Shown: positions 1-6,087 of the stretch, in pieces
Layout: each line of letters starts with the position of its first letter
Position numbering within the stretch: position 1 is the first letter of the stretch
From: Synechococcus sp. HW_metabat.54
GTDB lineage: Bacteria > Cyanobacteriota > Cyanobacteriia > PCC-6307 > Cyanobiaceae
Direction: 5' to 3'
Length of the DNA stretch: 8,192 nucleotides
Assembly (NCBI GenBank): GCA_018623675.1
Contig: JAAZVJ010000035.1
Span: 1 to 8,192, forward strand
Notes under the pieces: generated by a model
Seen by the model: the letters and a program-made list of their open reading frames with translations, nothing else
Told to the model about the DNA's origin: nothing
Databases searched by the model: none
Translations under genes and position numbers: made by a program

Positions 1-419
1 GCTGGGCGCGTGATGCGCAGGAGTTCAGCGGCGATTGCCTCAGGAAATTGCAGGTACTGCCATCCGGCCACGATCAACGTGGTGTCAACGAAGGCATCGG
101 GAAGCGGCAGGGTTTGATCGAGGTTGAGGTTCTGCATCCAGTGGCTATCGAGCCGGGGATTGGCCGCCAGTTCCTGGCTGTTCAATCCATGGCCGATCAC
201 CCGTTCGTAGCGAATGTCGTCGGGTAGGTGAGACACCCATGACGACATCAGGTCGAGCACGGTGGCGCAGGGTGGAATCTTCTCGCGGTAGAGCTGCGTG
301 AGCCTTGCTCGGAAAGCCCCATCAAGGTGATGCACGAACCGTGGATCCCGATAAAAGATCGCGTCGTCCTCTCCATCCAGCTTGAAGCGCTGGGCCGGAC
401 TGAGTAGCTCCACGGCCAC
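1..419 (-). CDS. SAM-dependent methyltransferase, class I-like (partial, C-terminus beyond left edge)
   Basis: An uninterrupted minus-strand frame runs from a GTG at 419 to base 1, giving the first 139 or so residues of a longer protein. The N-terminal part (AVELLSPAQRFKLDGEDDA) is followed by FYRDPRFVHHLDGAF, then a hydrophobic strand ending TVLDLMSSWVSHLP at about residues 53-66. That strand sits where class I methyltransferases carry their first SAM-binding motif, although the usual glycines are replaced. Later LPLPDAFVDTTLIVAGWQYLQ and ELLRITRP match the motif region of COG0500-type methyltransferases (D-F-D strand, then the 'RP-G' turn). The substrate cannot be told. The GTG at 419 is preferred because GAGGT lies seven bases upstream; GTGs at 428 and 413 are alternatives, and the frame is closed by TGA just upstream. 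It is the last gene of a minus-strand cluster, 27 bp after the zinc-ribbon gene, so cotranscription is likely. Confidence 0.8.
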   Translation of the reverse strand, partial: MAVELLSPAQRFKLDGEDDAIFYRDPRFVHHLDGAFRARLTQLYREKIPPCATVLDLMSSWVSHLPDDIRYERVIGHGLNSQELAANPRLDSHWMQNLNLDQTLPLPDAFVDTTLIVAGWQYLQFPEAIAAELLRITRP

Positions 420-446
420 GGAATTCACCTCGATCTGGGCGCATCA

Positions 447-599
447 TTACGGAGTGGCGTTGCCCTTCGCGGGGTCGGGCGTGCTGTCGATGCGATCACG
501 GCAGGTGGAACAGAGCAGATGTCCTTTGCGTTTCCAGAACACCTTCATTGAGCGTTCGATCGACTGCCCGCAGATCAGGCACTGAAACAGCGGCGGCAT
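447..599 (-). CDS. Small zinc-ribbon-like protein, 50 aa, function unknown
   Basis: This 50-residue frame starts at ATG 599 and stops with TAA at 447. It carries two CxxC knuckles, CLIC (residues 7-10) and CSTC (30-33), with a 19-residue basic and aromatic linker containing FWKRKGH. Two such pairs in so short a protein suggest a single structural zinc site of the zinc-ribbon type. The tail is polar (DSTPDPAKGNATP). The bases CGAGGG lie close before the ATG and may serve as a ribosome site. It sits 21 bp downstream of the DUF2389-type gene and 27 bp upstream of the methyltransferase, all on the same strand, which supports it being a real operon member. No named family is recognised. A role in nucleic-acid or protein binding is a guess from the fold only. 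Confidence 0.7.
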   Translation of the reverse strand: MPPLFQCLICGQSIERSMKVFWKRKGHLLCSTCRDRIDSTPDPAKGNATP

Positions 600-620
600 A
601 GCCCTCGGCGAAGCTTGATC

Positions 621-896
621 TCAGGGTCGGGGGCTGGCTGACCCTTCGCTGTTCATGGCAGACCCTTCGGTCAACTGGCTGCTGTCTTCGGTGGGGATTT
701 GCTGCCATCCGCTCGTCCATTGTTCGGGGTCGCGCAGCTGCTGCCAGGGGAACCGTCGCCGCAGGCTCGCGTCGAGCACCGCCTCCAATTCCACCCAGCG
801 ATCCTTCCCTTTGCCTCCCTGCAACACCAGTCGGAAATGGCGATAGCCCTCAACTGATTGGCGACTGGTCCAGGCCTGAGCAGGTTTCCATCCCAT
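621..896 (-). CDS. Trp-rich conserved protein, TIGR02450/DUF2389 family
   Basis: This 91-residue protein has six tryptophans (residues 3, 9, 34, 51, 60, 64). It begins GWKPAQAWTSRQSVEGYRHF and continues with RWVELEAVLDASLRRRFPW and LRDPEQWTSGW. The order W-x-S-x-x-P/V-x-G-x-RHF, then VELEAVLD, then W..L.D...W..GW is what I know of the short Trp-rich TIGR02450 (DUF2389) family of cyanobacteria and some proteobacteria. The function of that family is unknown. The last 20 or so residues are Ser/Glu-rich and probably disordered. The ATG at 896 fits the expected N-terminus of the family, though no clear Shine-Dalgarno precedes it. It is the first gene of the leftward cluster and is divergent from the SDR gene, with a 54-bp gap that must hold both promoters. 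Confidence 0.8.
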   Translation of the reverse strand: MGWKPAQAWTSRQSVEGYRHFRLVLQGGKGKDRWVELEAVLDASLRRRFPWQQLRDPEQWTSGWQQIPTEDSSQLTEGSAMNSEGSASPRP

Positions 897-950
897 GACG
901 CAGGCGGCGAATGACAGCTCTGGTTAGCGTCGCATTCCCCTCCATCGACC

Positions 951-1619
951 ATGACCTACACCGTTGCGATCAGCGGCGCCTCCGGCAAGACCGGTTACCG
1001 CATTGCCGAAGAGGTGCAGGCCCGTGGGGATCAGGCTCGTCTGTTGCTGAGGCCCCAGTCTGAGCTGCCCGGCTCCCTTGCCGGAGCGGATCAGCGCCGT
1101 TTGTCCTTGATGGATCCCCATGCACTCGACGCCGCACTCGAGGGTGTTGATGCGTTGGTGATCGCCACTGGCGCGAGACCATCCGTGGACCTCACTGGGC
1201 CGATGCGTGTGGATGCCTGGGGGGTGCAGCGCCAGGTGGACAGTTGTCGTCGGGTCGGGGTTCGCCGCGTGGTGTTGGTGAGCTCCTTGTGTGCGGGGCG
1301 TTGGCAGCACCCCCTCAACCTGTTCGGTTTGATCTTGGTGTGGAAGCGTGTTGGTGAGCAGACCCTGGAAGAGAGTGGTCTTGATTGGACAATCGTGCGT
1401 CCCGGTGGTTTGTCTGAGCGAGAAGATCACTTGGAGAGCGAAGGCATCCTGTACACCTCCGCTGACCAGCAGCAGAGCAATTCGATTCCCCGACGTCTGG
1501 TGGCGAGGTGTTGCGTTGAGGCGCTTCACACACCTGCATCCATCGGCCAGGTGATTGAGGTCACCAGTTCTTCCGAGCAGCCTGTGGTGGGCTTGGCCCA
1601 GGCCATTGCTTCTTGGTGA
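951..1619 (+). CDS. NAD(P)-binding atypical SDR family protein (NAD(P)H-binding/Ycf39-like)
   Basis: This 222-residue protein opens with a Rossmann strand and dinucleotide loop, TYTVAISGASGKTG, with glycines 9, 12 and 15 in the GxxGxxG spacing of atypical and extended SDRs. RLLLRP follows, where the second strand ends in an arginine that suits NADP(H). LEGVDALVIATGA (about 63-75) is the strand 4 motif, VRRVVLVSSL (104-113) the strand 5 motif, and K132 lies in WKRVGEQTLEESGLDWTIVRPG, which resembles the YxxxK-E helix plus the DWTIVRPG strand of the PF13460/Ycf39-like group, with Trp in place of Tyr. Members act as NADPH-dependent reductases, isomerases or assembly factors, and the substrate here is unknown. 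It is monocistronic: it diverges from the DUF2389-type gene and ends just before a terminator. No Shine-Dalgarno precedes the ATG. The C-terminal codons fall within a short tandem repeat. Confidence 0.87.
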   Translation: MTYTVAISGASGKTGYRIAEEVQARGDQARLLLRPQSELPGSLAGADQRRLSLMDPHALDAALEGVDALVIATGARPSVDLTGPMRVDAWGVQRQVDSCRRVGVRRVVLVSSLCAGRWQHPLNLFGLILVWKRVGEQTLEESGLDWTIVRPGGLSEREDHLESEGILYTSADQQQSNSIPRRLVARCCVEALHTPASIGQVIEVTSSSEQPVVGLAQAIASW

Positions 1620-1652
1620 CAGGCCTCCCAGTGACAGGCTTCCTGGTGACGA
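1608..1652 (+). repeat. 15-bp tandem repeat, three copies, spanning the SDR stop codon
   Basis: Three consecutive 15-base units start at 1608, 1623 and 1638, reading GCTTCTTGGTGACAG, GCCTCCCAGTGACAG and GCTTCCTGGTGACGA. Because the unit is a multiple of three, each copy repeats the end of the SDR gene in frame: Ala-Ser-Trp-stop, Ala-Ser-Gln-stop, Ala-Ser-Trp-stop. Only the first copy is translated. It looks like local duplication by slippage that has since drifted. Confidence 0.7.
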
Positions 1653-1712
1653 GCCAATTGAGTGAATACGCCTACTGCTTTTCGTCGTTGGTTATGGACG
1701 TAATAGAGCAGC

Positions 1713-1740
1713 AAAAGACGGGCCGCCACCCGTCTTTTTT
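1713..1740. terminator. Bidirectional intrinsic terminator between SDR and DUF1499 genes
   Basis: AAAAGACGGG (1713-1722) pairs perfectly with CCCGTCTTTT (1729-1738) around a six-base loop, CCGCCA. The right arm runs into six Ts (1735-1740) for the plus-strand SDR transcript. The left arm supplies four As, which read as Ts for the minus-strand DUF1499 transcript. The two genes converge on this site (stops at 1619 and 1764), so it can serve both. It is the clearest terminator in the window. Confidence 0.9.
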
Positions 1741-1763
1741 ATGGCGTTTTGATGGTGTCTGGT

Positions 1764-2186
1764 TCATGCCTGCTCTGGCAGATGCAGCGCCGCAGCCAGC
1801 TGATCCAGTCTGCGGCTGTTGACGCCAAGATCGGAGTCCCCCAGCCGTGATTCCGAGCGCGCTTCGATCACGCCAAGATCCGGATTGCTGAGCAGTTCAA
1901 TGTCGTCAACGAAGCCAAACAGGCGGCTGGTGGCGGTGGCGTGCAGGTAGCCATCCGACACGTTCTGCGTTTCCACCGTGGTGCCAGGGGTGGTTTGGAG
2001 TTGTTGCTCAAGGGCGGTCATGGCCGCGGCTGTGTCATCAACCTTCCAGCTGCGCAGCGCGCAATGGGCCGTACTGGGGCAAGCCCTGAGCTGCCCGTTG
2101 TGAAGGCCTAAATCGATGGGTACAGACCCCGCGAAGTGAAACAGGGCCAGCACCAATGGCAAAGCGAAGGCGAACAGGTGGGTCAC
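1764..2186 (-). CDS. DUF1499 domain protein with N-terminal signal or anchor
   Basis: With the GTG at 2186 this is 140 residues. It starts with a hydrophobic stretch (LFAFALPLVLALFHFAGSVP, residues 4-23), which suggests a signal peptide or membrane anchor. NGQLRACPSTAHCA (30-43) holds Cys36 and Cys42 in the typical opening motif of DUF1499. FVDDIELL and GVIEARSESRLGDSDLGVNSRRL (about 92-127) form the signature end of that family. DUF1499 proteins are widespread in cyanobacteria, algae and proteobacteria and have no settled function; extracytoplasmic location is inferred. The frame can be extended upstream to 2237, but that start would overlap the divergent gene and put charged residues before the hydrophobic segment. 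The gene ends 24 bp from the shared terminator on its downstream side. Confidence 0.83.
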   Translation of the reverse strand: MTHLFAFALPLVLALFHFAGSVPIDLGLHNGQLRACPSTAHCALRSWKVDDTAAAMTALEQQLQTTPGTTVETQNVSDGYLHATATSRLFGFVDDIELLSNPDLGVIEARSESRLGDSDLGVNSRRLDQLAAALHLPEQA

Positions 2187-2216
2187 AGCTGTCGGTTCAG
2201 GGGCAGATTGGCGATC

Positions 2217-2933
2217 ATGCCTGCAGCAAGACCTCATCCGCGTATGCAGGCCCCTCAGGCGTTAATGGATCGGTTGGACTCTGTGCCCATGGGCGGAACA
2301 GGGGCGCGCCGGCTTGTTCTGTTGTTGAGCCAGCTCGGAGATTTCGATTCCCTGGAATACGCCCAGGCGTTGGTCTCAGTACTGCCTCAGCTTGAAAAGG
2401 CCGGCATCCATCTGATCGCCATCGGGATCGGTGATCAGGGCAGCGCAGATCGTTTTTGTGCGTTCACCGGATTTCCTCGGTCGTCACTGATGGTGGAACC
2501 CGACAATCGCCTGCACCTGCGGCTTGGTCTTTATCAAGGTCTCCAGACCCCTGGTGGGCCTTGGCCAGGTTTGTTGCTGATGTGCGCCGGCATTGGCTCG
2601 CCTGGAACCCTTGCTGAGGTGCTCCGGGGTTACACCGGTGATCGCAACGCCCCTCAACGTTTCGACCAACCCCTGTTCCGTCTCGCAGGTGGTGAAGGAT
2701 TTCAGCGGCCGTTTGAACTGGCCACCGTGCGTCTTCAAAACATGGTGGAGGTGCTGGGGCGATGGCGCACCTACGTGCCCACCGATGACTTCATCACCCA
2801 GCGGGGAGGAACGTTCCTTCTCGAGGTGGATGATTCCCTGCTCTATGTGCATCGAGACCAAGGCATCCTCGGGTTTTCAGAAACCATGGCGAATCCGCTT
2901 CGGTTTCTTGAGCCCTACCTCTCCTCGCAATGA
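2217..2933 (+). CDS. Peroxiredoxin-like family protein (AhpC/TSA-type, PRXL2-like)
   Basis: The protein is 238 residues from the ATG at 2217. RRLVLLLSQLGDFDSLEYAQ (31-50) is the first thioredoxin-fold strand and helix; GIHLIAIGIGD (63-73) and RFCAFTGFP (79-87) followed by LMVEPDNRLHLRLGL match the PRXL2/AhpC-TSA-like group, in which the CAFTGFP-type turn and the 'D-x-x-x-x-LY-x-x-LGL' strand are conserved. The usual peroxidatic CxxC region is replaced by GDFDS, so classical peroxidase activity is doubtful; it may be a structural or regulatory relative. In-frame starts exist at 2136 (GTG), 2244 and 2265 (ATG), and none has a convincing ribosome site. 2217 was chosen as the longest ATG form that does not overlap the divergent DUF1499 gene. 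The stop lies only 4 bp from that of the converging bestrophin gene. Confidence 0.75.
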   Translation: MPAARPHPRMQAPQALMDRLDSVPMGGTGARRLVLLLSQLGDFDSLEYAQALVSVLPQLEKAGIHLIAIGIGDQGSADRFCAFTGFPRSSLMVEPDNRLHLRLGLYQGLQTPGGPWPGLLLMCAGIGSPGTLAEVLRGYTGDRNAPQRFDQPLFRLAGGEGFQRPFELATVRLQNMVEVLGRWRTYVPTDDFITQRGGTFLLEVDDSLLYVHRDQGILGFSETMANPLRFLEPYLSSQ

Positions 2934-2937
2934 CCGT

Positions 2938-3900
2938 TCAGGTCCAACGCACAGGGTCTTTGCTTTCGAGGTGGAGGAGGTGGTCAACCTCATCGCCGAT
3001 CAATTGGCGGCTGATCGTTAGACAGATGCCATTAAGCGGTAACGAGAAGCTGCTGCCATCAGCATCGAATGGTCCTTCCACATAGGCACCGATCCTCTCG
3101 GCCATCAAAAAGCAGCTGAAAATGCCAGCACCCACCAGCACCGTGGGCCAGCCCGTCTCAGCTCGGTGGAACTCCACCAACAATTCCCATCCGAACACCC
3201 AATTGATCACACGAACAAACACGTCGTACGACGCTGGGAGAGGGGTGTTACGAATCCGTTCCAGGCCGCCAATGGCGTCCACGCAGGCATTGGCAACAAC
3301 CATTAATTGTTGACGCCCCCACCCATCAACCCACTCGTCGTCGTGCAGGTCTCGCACCAGCGACGCACGCCGGGCACCCAAAGATCTCAAGGTTGTGGTG
3401 GCGGGGAGGCGCAGGGATGCCAACAACGCATCTTGAAGCTCGCGCAGGTCGCGATGCCAGTAATTGCGCAGTTCAAAATTGAGTTGCCACACCATGGCGA
3501 CCTGCAGGCGCATCAGCTGTTGCCCGCGTGATGACCGCAGTTGTTTTGGGGTGAGCAGGGAATGCAGGTTGTCGTGCCAGTTGCGACTCACATTCACCAT
3601 GGATCCCCAAAGCTTGCGCGCTTCCCACCAGCGACCAATCGCTTGGGTGTTGCGAAAACCGATGAAAATGGCAACGGCAATGCCGAGGATGCGGATCACT
3701 GCACTGCTCTGAAACCAGAGTTCTGGAACCCGATTGCTGATCACCAACAGGACCATGGCGATCAGCAGCAGGAGATCGAAGCGCATGCGCCAGAGCACTT
3801 GGCCAATGACAAGGCCGTAATCCCTGCGTTGAGTCCGGGGAGGATGTCCGAAGGGGCCTTCGTGGATGGTCACAGGGCGAGACGTTGGAGTGGGAACCAC
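2938..3900 (-). CDS. Bestrophin family anion channel (UPF0187)
   Basis: Numbered from the longest frame (GTG 3963, 341 residues), this protein has bestrophin features in order: a first membrane helix FDLLLLIAMVLLVIS (62-76), a second helix AVIRILGIAVAIFIGFRNTQAIGRWWEARKLWG (88-120, with the family hallmark FRN...A..RWWEAR..WG), LERIRNTPLPASYDVFVR (234-251), helices near NWVFGWELLVEF and WPTVLVGAGIFSCFLMAERIG, and YVEGPFDADGSSFSLPLNGIC (294-314). Bestrophins form pentameric Cl-/HCO3- channels; in algae some sit in the thylakoid and support carbon concentration. Placement in the thylakoid here is inference. The start is uncertain: GTG codons at 3963, 3900 and 3873 are all possible, and 3963 would overlap the upstream gene by 44 bp. 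The 3900 start avoids this and gives 320 residues. It lies immediately downstream of the fibrillin-like gene on the same strand, so a two-gene operon is likely. Confidence 0.87.
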   Translation of the reverse strand: MVPTPTSRPVTIHEGPFGHPPRTQRRDYGLVIGQVLWRMRFDLLLLIAMVLLVISNRVPELWFQSSAVIRILGIAVAIFIGFRNTQAIGRWWEARKLWGSMVNVSRNWHDNLHSLLTPKQLRSSRGQQLMRLQVAMVWQLNFELRNYWHRDLRELQDALLASLRLPATTTLRSLGARRASLVRDLHDDEWVDGWGRQQLMVVANACVDAIGGLERIRNTPLPASYDVFVRVINWVFGWELLVEFHRAETGWPTVLVGAGIFSCFLMAERIGAYVEGPFDADGSSFSLPLNGICLTISRQLIGDEVDHLLHLESKDPVRWT

Positions 3901-3919
3901 AGTGCATCCACTGTGCAGG

Positions 3920-4402
3920 TCAACCAGGTTGGGCCAAGGTCCAAAGGGCGAGTCCACCACCACGGCCCCGGGCTGCCAACCAGCCGCTGGGGTCGCGCGC
4001 GATCAGGGCAAAAAACGGGCGTCGCTGGGGAGCTGGGGAGGGAAGACTGCGCTGGAGGACGCGGCGCCCCCAGAGAGTGATTTCTAAGGCGTTGAACTGG
4101 AACATCAGCAGTGGACGACGCCCCAGCAGTTCGGCGTTGCCTTGAAAGCGCAACACAAGTGGGCCGAGGTTGACGGCATTGCAGATGGCCATTTCAGACC
4201 CGTTAGTGGTGGTGGCCAACTCAAGCCGGGCTTTCAGCCCTCTCAACACCCAGTTGCCAAGGGGAGACGGTGTTGTTTTGCCTTTCGGCCATGCCCCTTG
4301 GAGGATCCAGCAACCTTGAAGCTCGGCGCCCTTGATGGCTGAGCCGTGTTGGCGCACCTGGCGTTCGAGGGCCAGCAGGGTGGGGCCATCCGGCGCGTTC
4401 AT
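3920..4402 (-). CDS. PAP/fibrillin-like conserved cyanobacterial protein
   Basis: This is a 160-residue soluble protein from the ATG at 4402; a GTG two codons upstream (4408) is also possible. After a short helical N-terminus comes LQGCWIL (28-34), then WVLRGLKARLEL, an AICNAVNLGPLVLRFQGNAELLGRRPLLMFQF block, LPSP and a closing FFALIARDPSGWLAARGRGGGLALW (about 130-154). This order of strands, 'GxWxL... NxVxLG...RPLLxFxF...ARGRGGGLAxW', resembles the plastid-lipid-associated (PAP/fibrillin) group, which in cyanobacteria and plants binds lipids at plastoglobules or thylakoids and is linked to photoprotection. The match is by pattern memory only and no catalytic residues are involved. It is divergent from the PAO-like gene across 53 bp and leads into bestrophin. 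The gene is well supported; the family name is less so. Confidence 0.7.
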   Translation of the reverse strand: MNAPDGPTLLALERQVRQHGSAIKGAELQGCWILQGAWPKGKTTPSPLGNWVLRGLKARLELATTTNGSEMAICNAVNLGPLVLRFQGNAELLGRRPLLMFQFNALEITLWGRRVLQRSLPSPAPQRRPFFALIARDPSGWLAARGRGGGLALWTLAQPG

Positions 4403-4455
4403 CTCCACAGCAGCGGTGCACTGGGAGCGATCATGACGCTTCCCTCGATGGCCCC

Positions 4456-5766
4456 ATGCATCCCACCTGGACTGAGCAATGGTGGCCAGTGGCCTATCTA
4501 CGCGACCTTGATCCCAAGCGCCCCAGTCGTTTCACGTTGTTGGATCGCGACCTGGTGCTGTGGTGGGACGGTGCTGCGTCGCGTTGGAGAGCCTTTCCTG
4601 ATCAGTGCCCCCATCGTTTGGTGCCCCTGAGTGAGGGGAGGATCAACGACCAGGGTCAGCTCGAGTGTCCTTATCACGGCTGGAGCTTCGACGGAGACGG
4701 GCGTTGCCAGCGCATTCCGCAAGCGGAGGAGAACACCCAAAGCGACAGTGTTCGATCCCGTTGCTCCAGCCTCCCCACCGCGGTGGGCCAGGGATTGCTG
4801 TTTGTTTGGACCGGTGCCCCTGAAGCGGCTGATGTTGACGCTTTGCCTCTGGTGCCGCTGTTGGACGAGAACCCTCAGTCCTGGACGATCCAGGACACCT
4901 TCAGGGATCTACCGATGGATTCCCTCACCCTGTTGGAGAACGTGCTCGATGTGAGCCATGTTCCGTTCACCCATCACCTCACCGTTGGTCGGCGTACCAA
5001 TGCCGCCCCCGTCAGGGCTGAAATCACCCGTGAGGATGACAGTGGCTTTGCTGCGATCTGGGAGGAAGGCCCCCGTCGCGGCGCTCTTGGATCTCAATTC
5101 ACCACCTTCAAAGCTCCTCAGCTGATGTGGCATGACCTCGATGCCAAGGGCTTTGCCCGCATTCTCACCGTCGTCTATGCGGTGCCGATGCGGAGGGGGG
5201 AATGTCGCCTTTTTGCTCGCTTTCCGTTTCAGTTCAAAACCCCATTGCCCCGGCTTCTCCTCGGTCTACGGCCCCGCTGGTTGCAGCACATTGGTAACCA
5301 CAAGGTGCTGGAAGACGATCAGGTGTTTCTCCATTGGCAGGAGCGCACGCTTGCTGCCGCAGGTGGCAGCGCTCGGGTCGAGCGGTCGTATTTCATGCCC
5401 TGCCAAGCCGATGTTTATGTCTCCGCATTGCATCGCTGGGTGCAGACCCATGGAAGCGAGCCCTTTGCAGGCCAAGCTTTGCCTGCGCGCCAGGAGCTGG
5501 CGCCGCTGATGGACCGCTACCACAGCCATACCCGCCATTGCCGCAGTTGCTCCACTGCATTGCGGCGGATCCGTGGTTTTCGACCTTGGTTCTTAGGCGG
5601 CTTGTGGTTGGCGGCTGTGTTGGTGGGAATCGGTCAGTTCGGTGCTCTCACTTGGGTTGGTGTGAGCTTGGCTCTGATCACTGCTTTGGGATACCGGCAG
5701 TGCCAACGCTGGGAGCAGGGGCTGCTGGCGGGGAACGGTCAGGCACCGCGTAATGATGGTTTGTGA
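4456..5766 (+). CDS. Pheophorbide a oxygenase-like Rieske [2Fe-2S]/mononuclear iron oxygenase
   Basis: This is a 436-residue membrane-attached oxygenase of the PAO/Tic55/PTC52 family. The N-terminal Rieske domain carries CPH (Cys51, His53) and CPYH (Cys71, His74), the ligands of the [2Fe-2S] cluster. The catalytic domain has NVLDVSHVPFTHH (162-174) with Asn162, Asp165, His168 and His173, the mononuclear iron site. EDDQVFLHWQE (287-297) and YFMPCQADVY (312-321) are typical of the family. HCRSC (361-365) is the redox-active CxxC found in PAO, Tic55 and PTC52 proteins, followed by two hydrophobic helices (about 379-395 and 397-412) that anchor it. Plant relatives open the pheophorbide ring or hydroxylate chlorophyll-type substrates; the cyanobacterial substrate is not settled. 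It probably needs a ferredoxin or similar electron donor. The cupin gene follows 18 bp downstream. Confidence 0.93.
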   Translation: MHPTWTEQWWPVAYLRDLDPKRPSRFTLLDRDLVLWWDGAASRWRAFPDQCPHRLVPLSEGRINDQGQLECPYHGWSFDGDGRCQRIPQAEENTQSDSVRSRCSSLPTAVGQGLLFVWTGAPEAADVDALPLVPLLDENPQSWTIQDTFRDLPMDSLTLLENVLDVSHVPFTHHLTVGRRTNAAPVRAEITREDDSGFAAIWEEGPRRGALGSQFTTFKAPQLMWHDLDAKGFARILTVVYAVPMRRGECRLFARFPFQFKTPLPRLLLGLRPRWLQHIGNHKVLEDDQVFLHWQERTLAAAGGSARVERSYFMPCQADVYVSALHRWVQTHGSEPFAGQALPARQELAPLMDRYHSHTRHCRSCSTALRRIRGFRPWFLGGLWLAAVLVGIGQFGALTWVGVSLALITALGYRQCQRWEQGLLAGNGQAPRNDGL

Positions 5767-5784
5767 GCGAGATGCATCCGCACT

Positions 5785-6057
5785 GTGTCGATCAAGGTGA
5801 CCTCACCCTGCCCGGAGAGTGTGGTCGTTGCTTTGGGCGCCCGTGATTGGCCCATCTGGGCCTGTGAAGTCAGCACCTTCCCCTGGACCTATGAACAGCG
5901 TGAAACCTGTTTGTTGCTCGAGGGCGCAGTGACGGTGACTCCAAATGGAGGCGATCCCGTGTCGTTTGGTGCGGGCGACCTGGTGGAATTCGCGGCTGGA
6001 TTGCAGTGCACCTGGGTGGTGACCCAACCGGTGAGAAAGCACTATCAATTCGGCTGA
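5785..6057 (+). CDS. Small cupin domain protein (DUF861/Cupin_3-like)
   Basis: This is a single-domain cupin of 90 residues. WPIWACEVSTFPWTYEQRETCLLLEG (22-47) and VTVTPNGG, then VSFGAGDLVEFAAGLQCTWVV (59-79) and VRKHYQFG at the end match the small 'W-x-IW-x-E-x-S-x-F-x-W-x-Y...E-x-C-x-x-LEG' cupins that resemble EutQ- and DUF861-type folds. The usual metal-binding histidines of canonical cupins are mostly absent (Glu40 and Glu46 remain), so enzyme activity is uncertain; binding of a small ligand or a regulatory role is possible. It begins with GTG 18 bp after the stop of the PAO-like gene and is probably translated from the same message. The neighbouring minus-strand gene stops 30 bp away with no clear terminator between. 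Confidence 0.85.
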   Translation: MSIKVTSPCPESVVVALGARDWPIWACEVSTFPWTYEQRETCLLLEGAVTVTPNGGDPVSFGAGDLVEFAAGLQCTWVVTQPVRKHYQFG

Positions 6058-6087
6058 CTCCACGGTGCAGAAGGACTCTGTCGATCC

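Noticed and set aside
897..950. Promoter boxes in the divergent gap between the DUF2389-type and SDR-like genes
   Set aside because: A TGACAG is present but no matching -10 at good spacing was found on either strand, so no promoter was called.
924..1529. Long minus-strand open frame (201 codons) opposite the SDR-like gene
   Set aside because: It is antisense to a protein with clear Rossmann motifs, its translation is low in complexity and shows no domain pattern; it is a by-product of GC-rich coding on the other strand.
2484..2861. Minus-strand 125-codon frame inside the Prx-like gene
   Set aside because: Antisense to a well-formed coding frame; no motifs and no start context.
3541..4080. 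Plus-strand open frame of 179 codons opposite bestrophin and fibrillin-like genes
   Set aside because: Translation is rich in His, Gly and Arg with no fold signature, and both genes on the other strand have strong family motifs.
6058..6087. Possible terminator between the convergent cupin and DUF1651 genes
   Set aside because: The 30 bases hold no convincing stem and no T-run; termination must occur elsewhere or by another mechanism.
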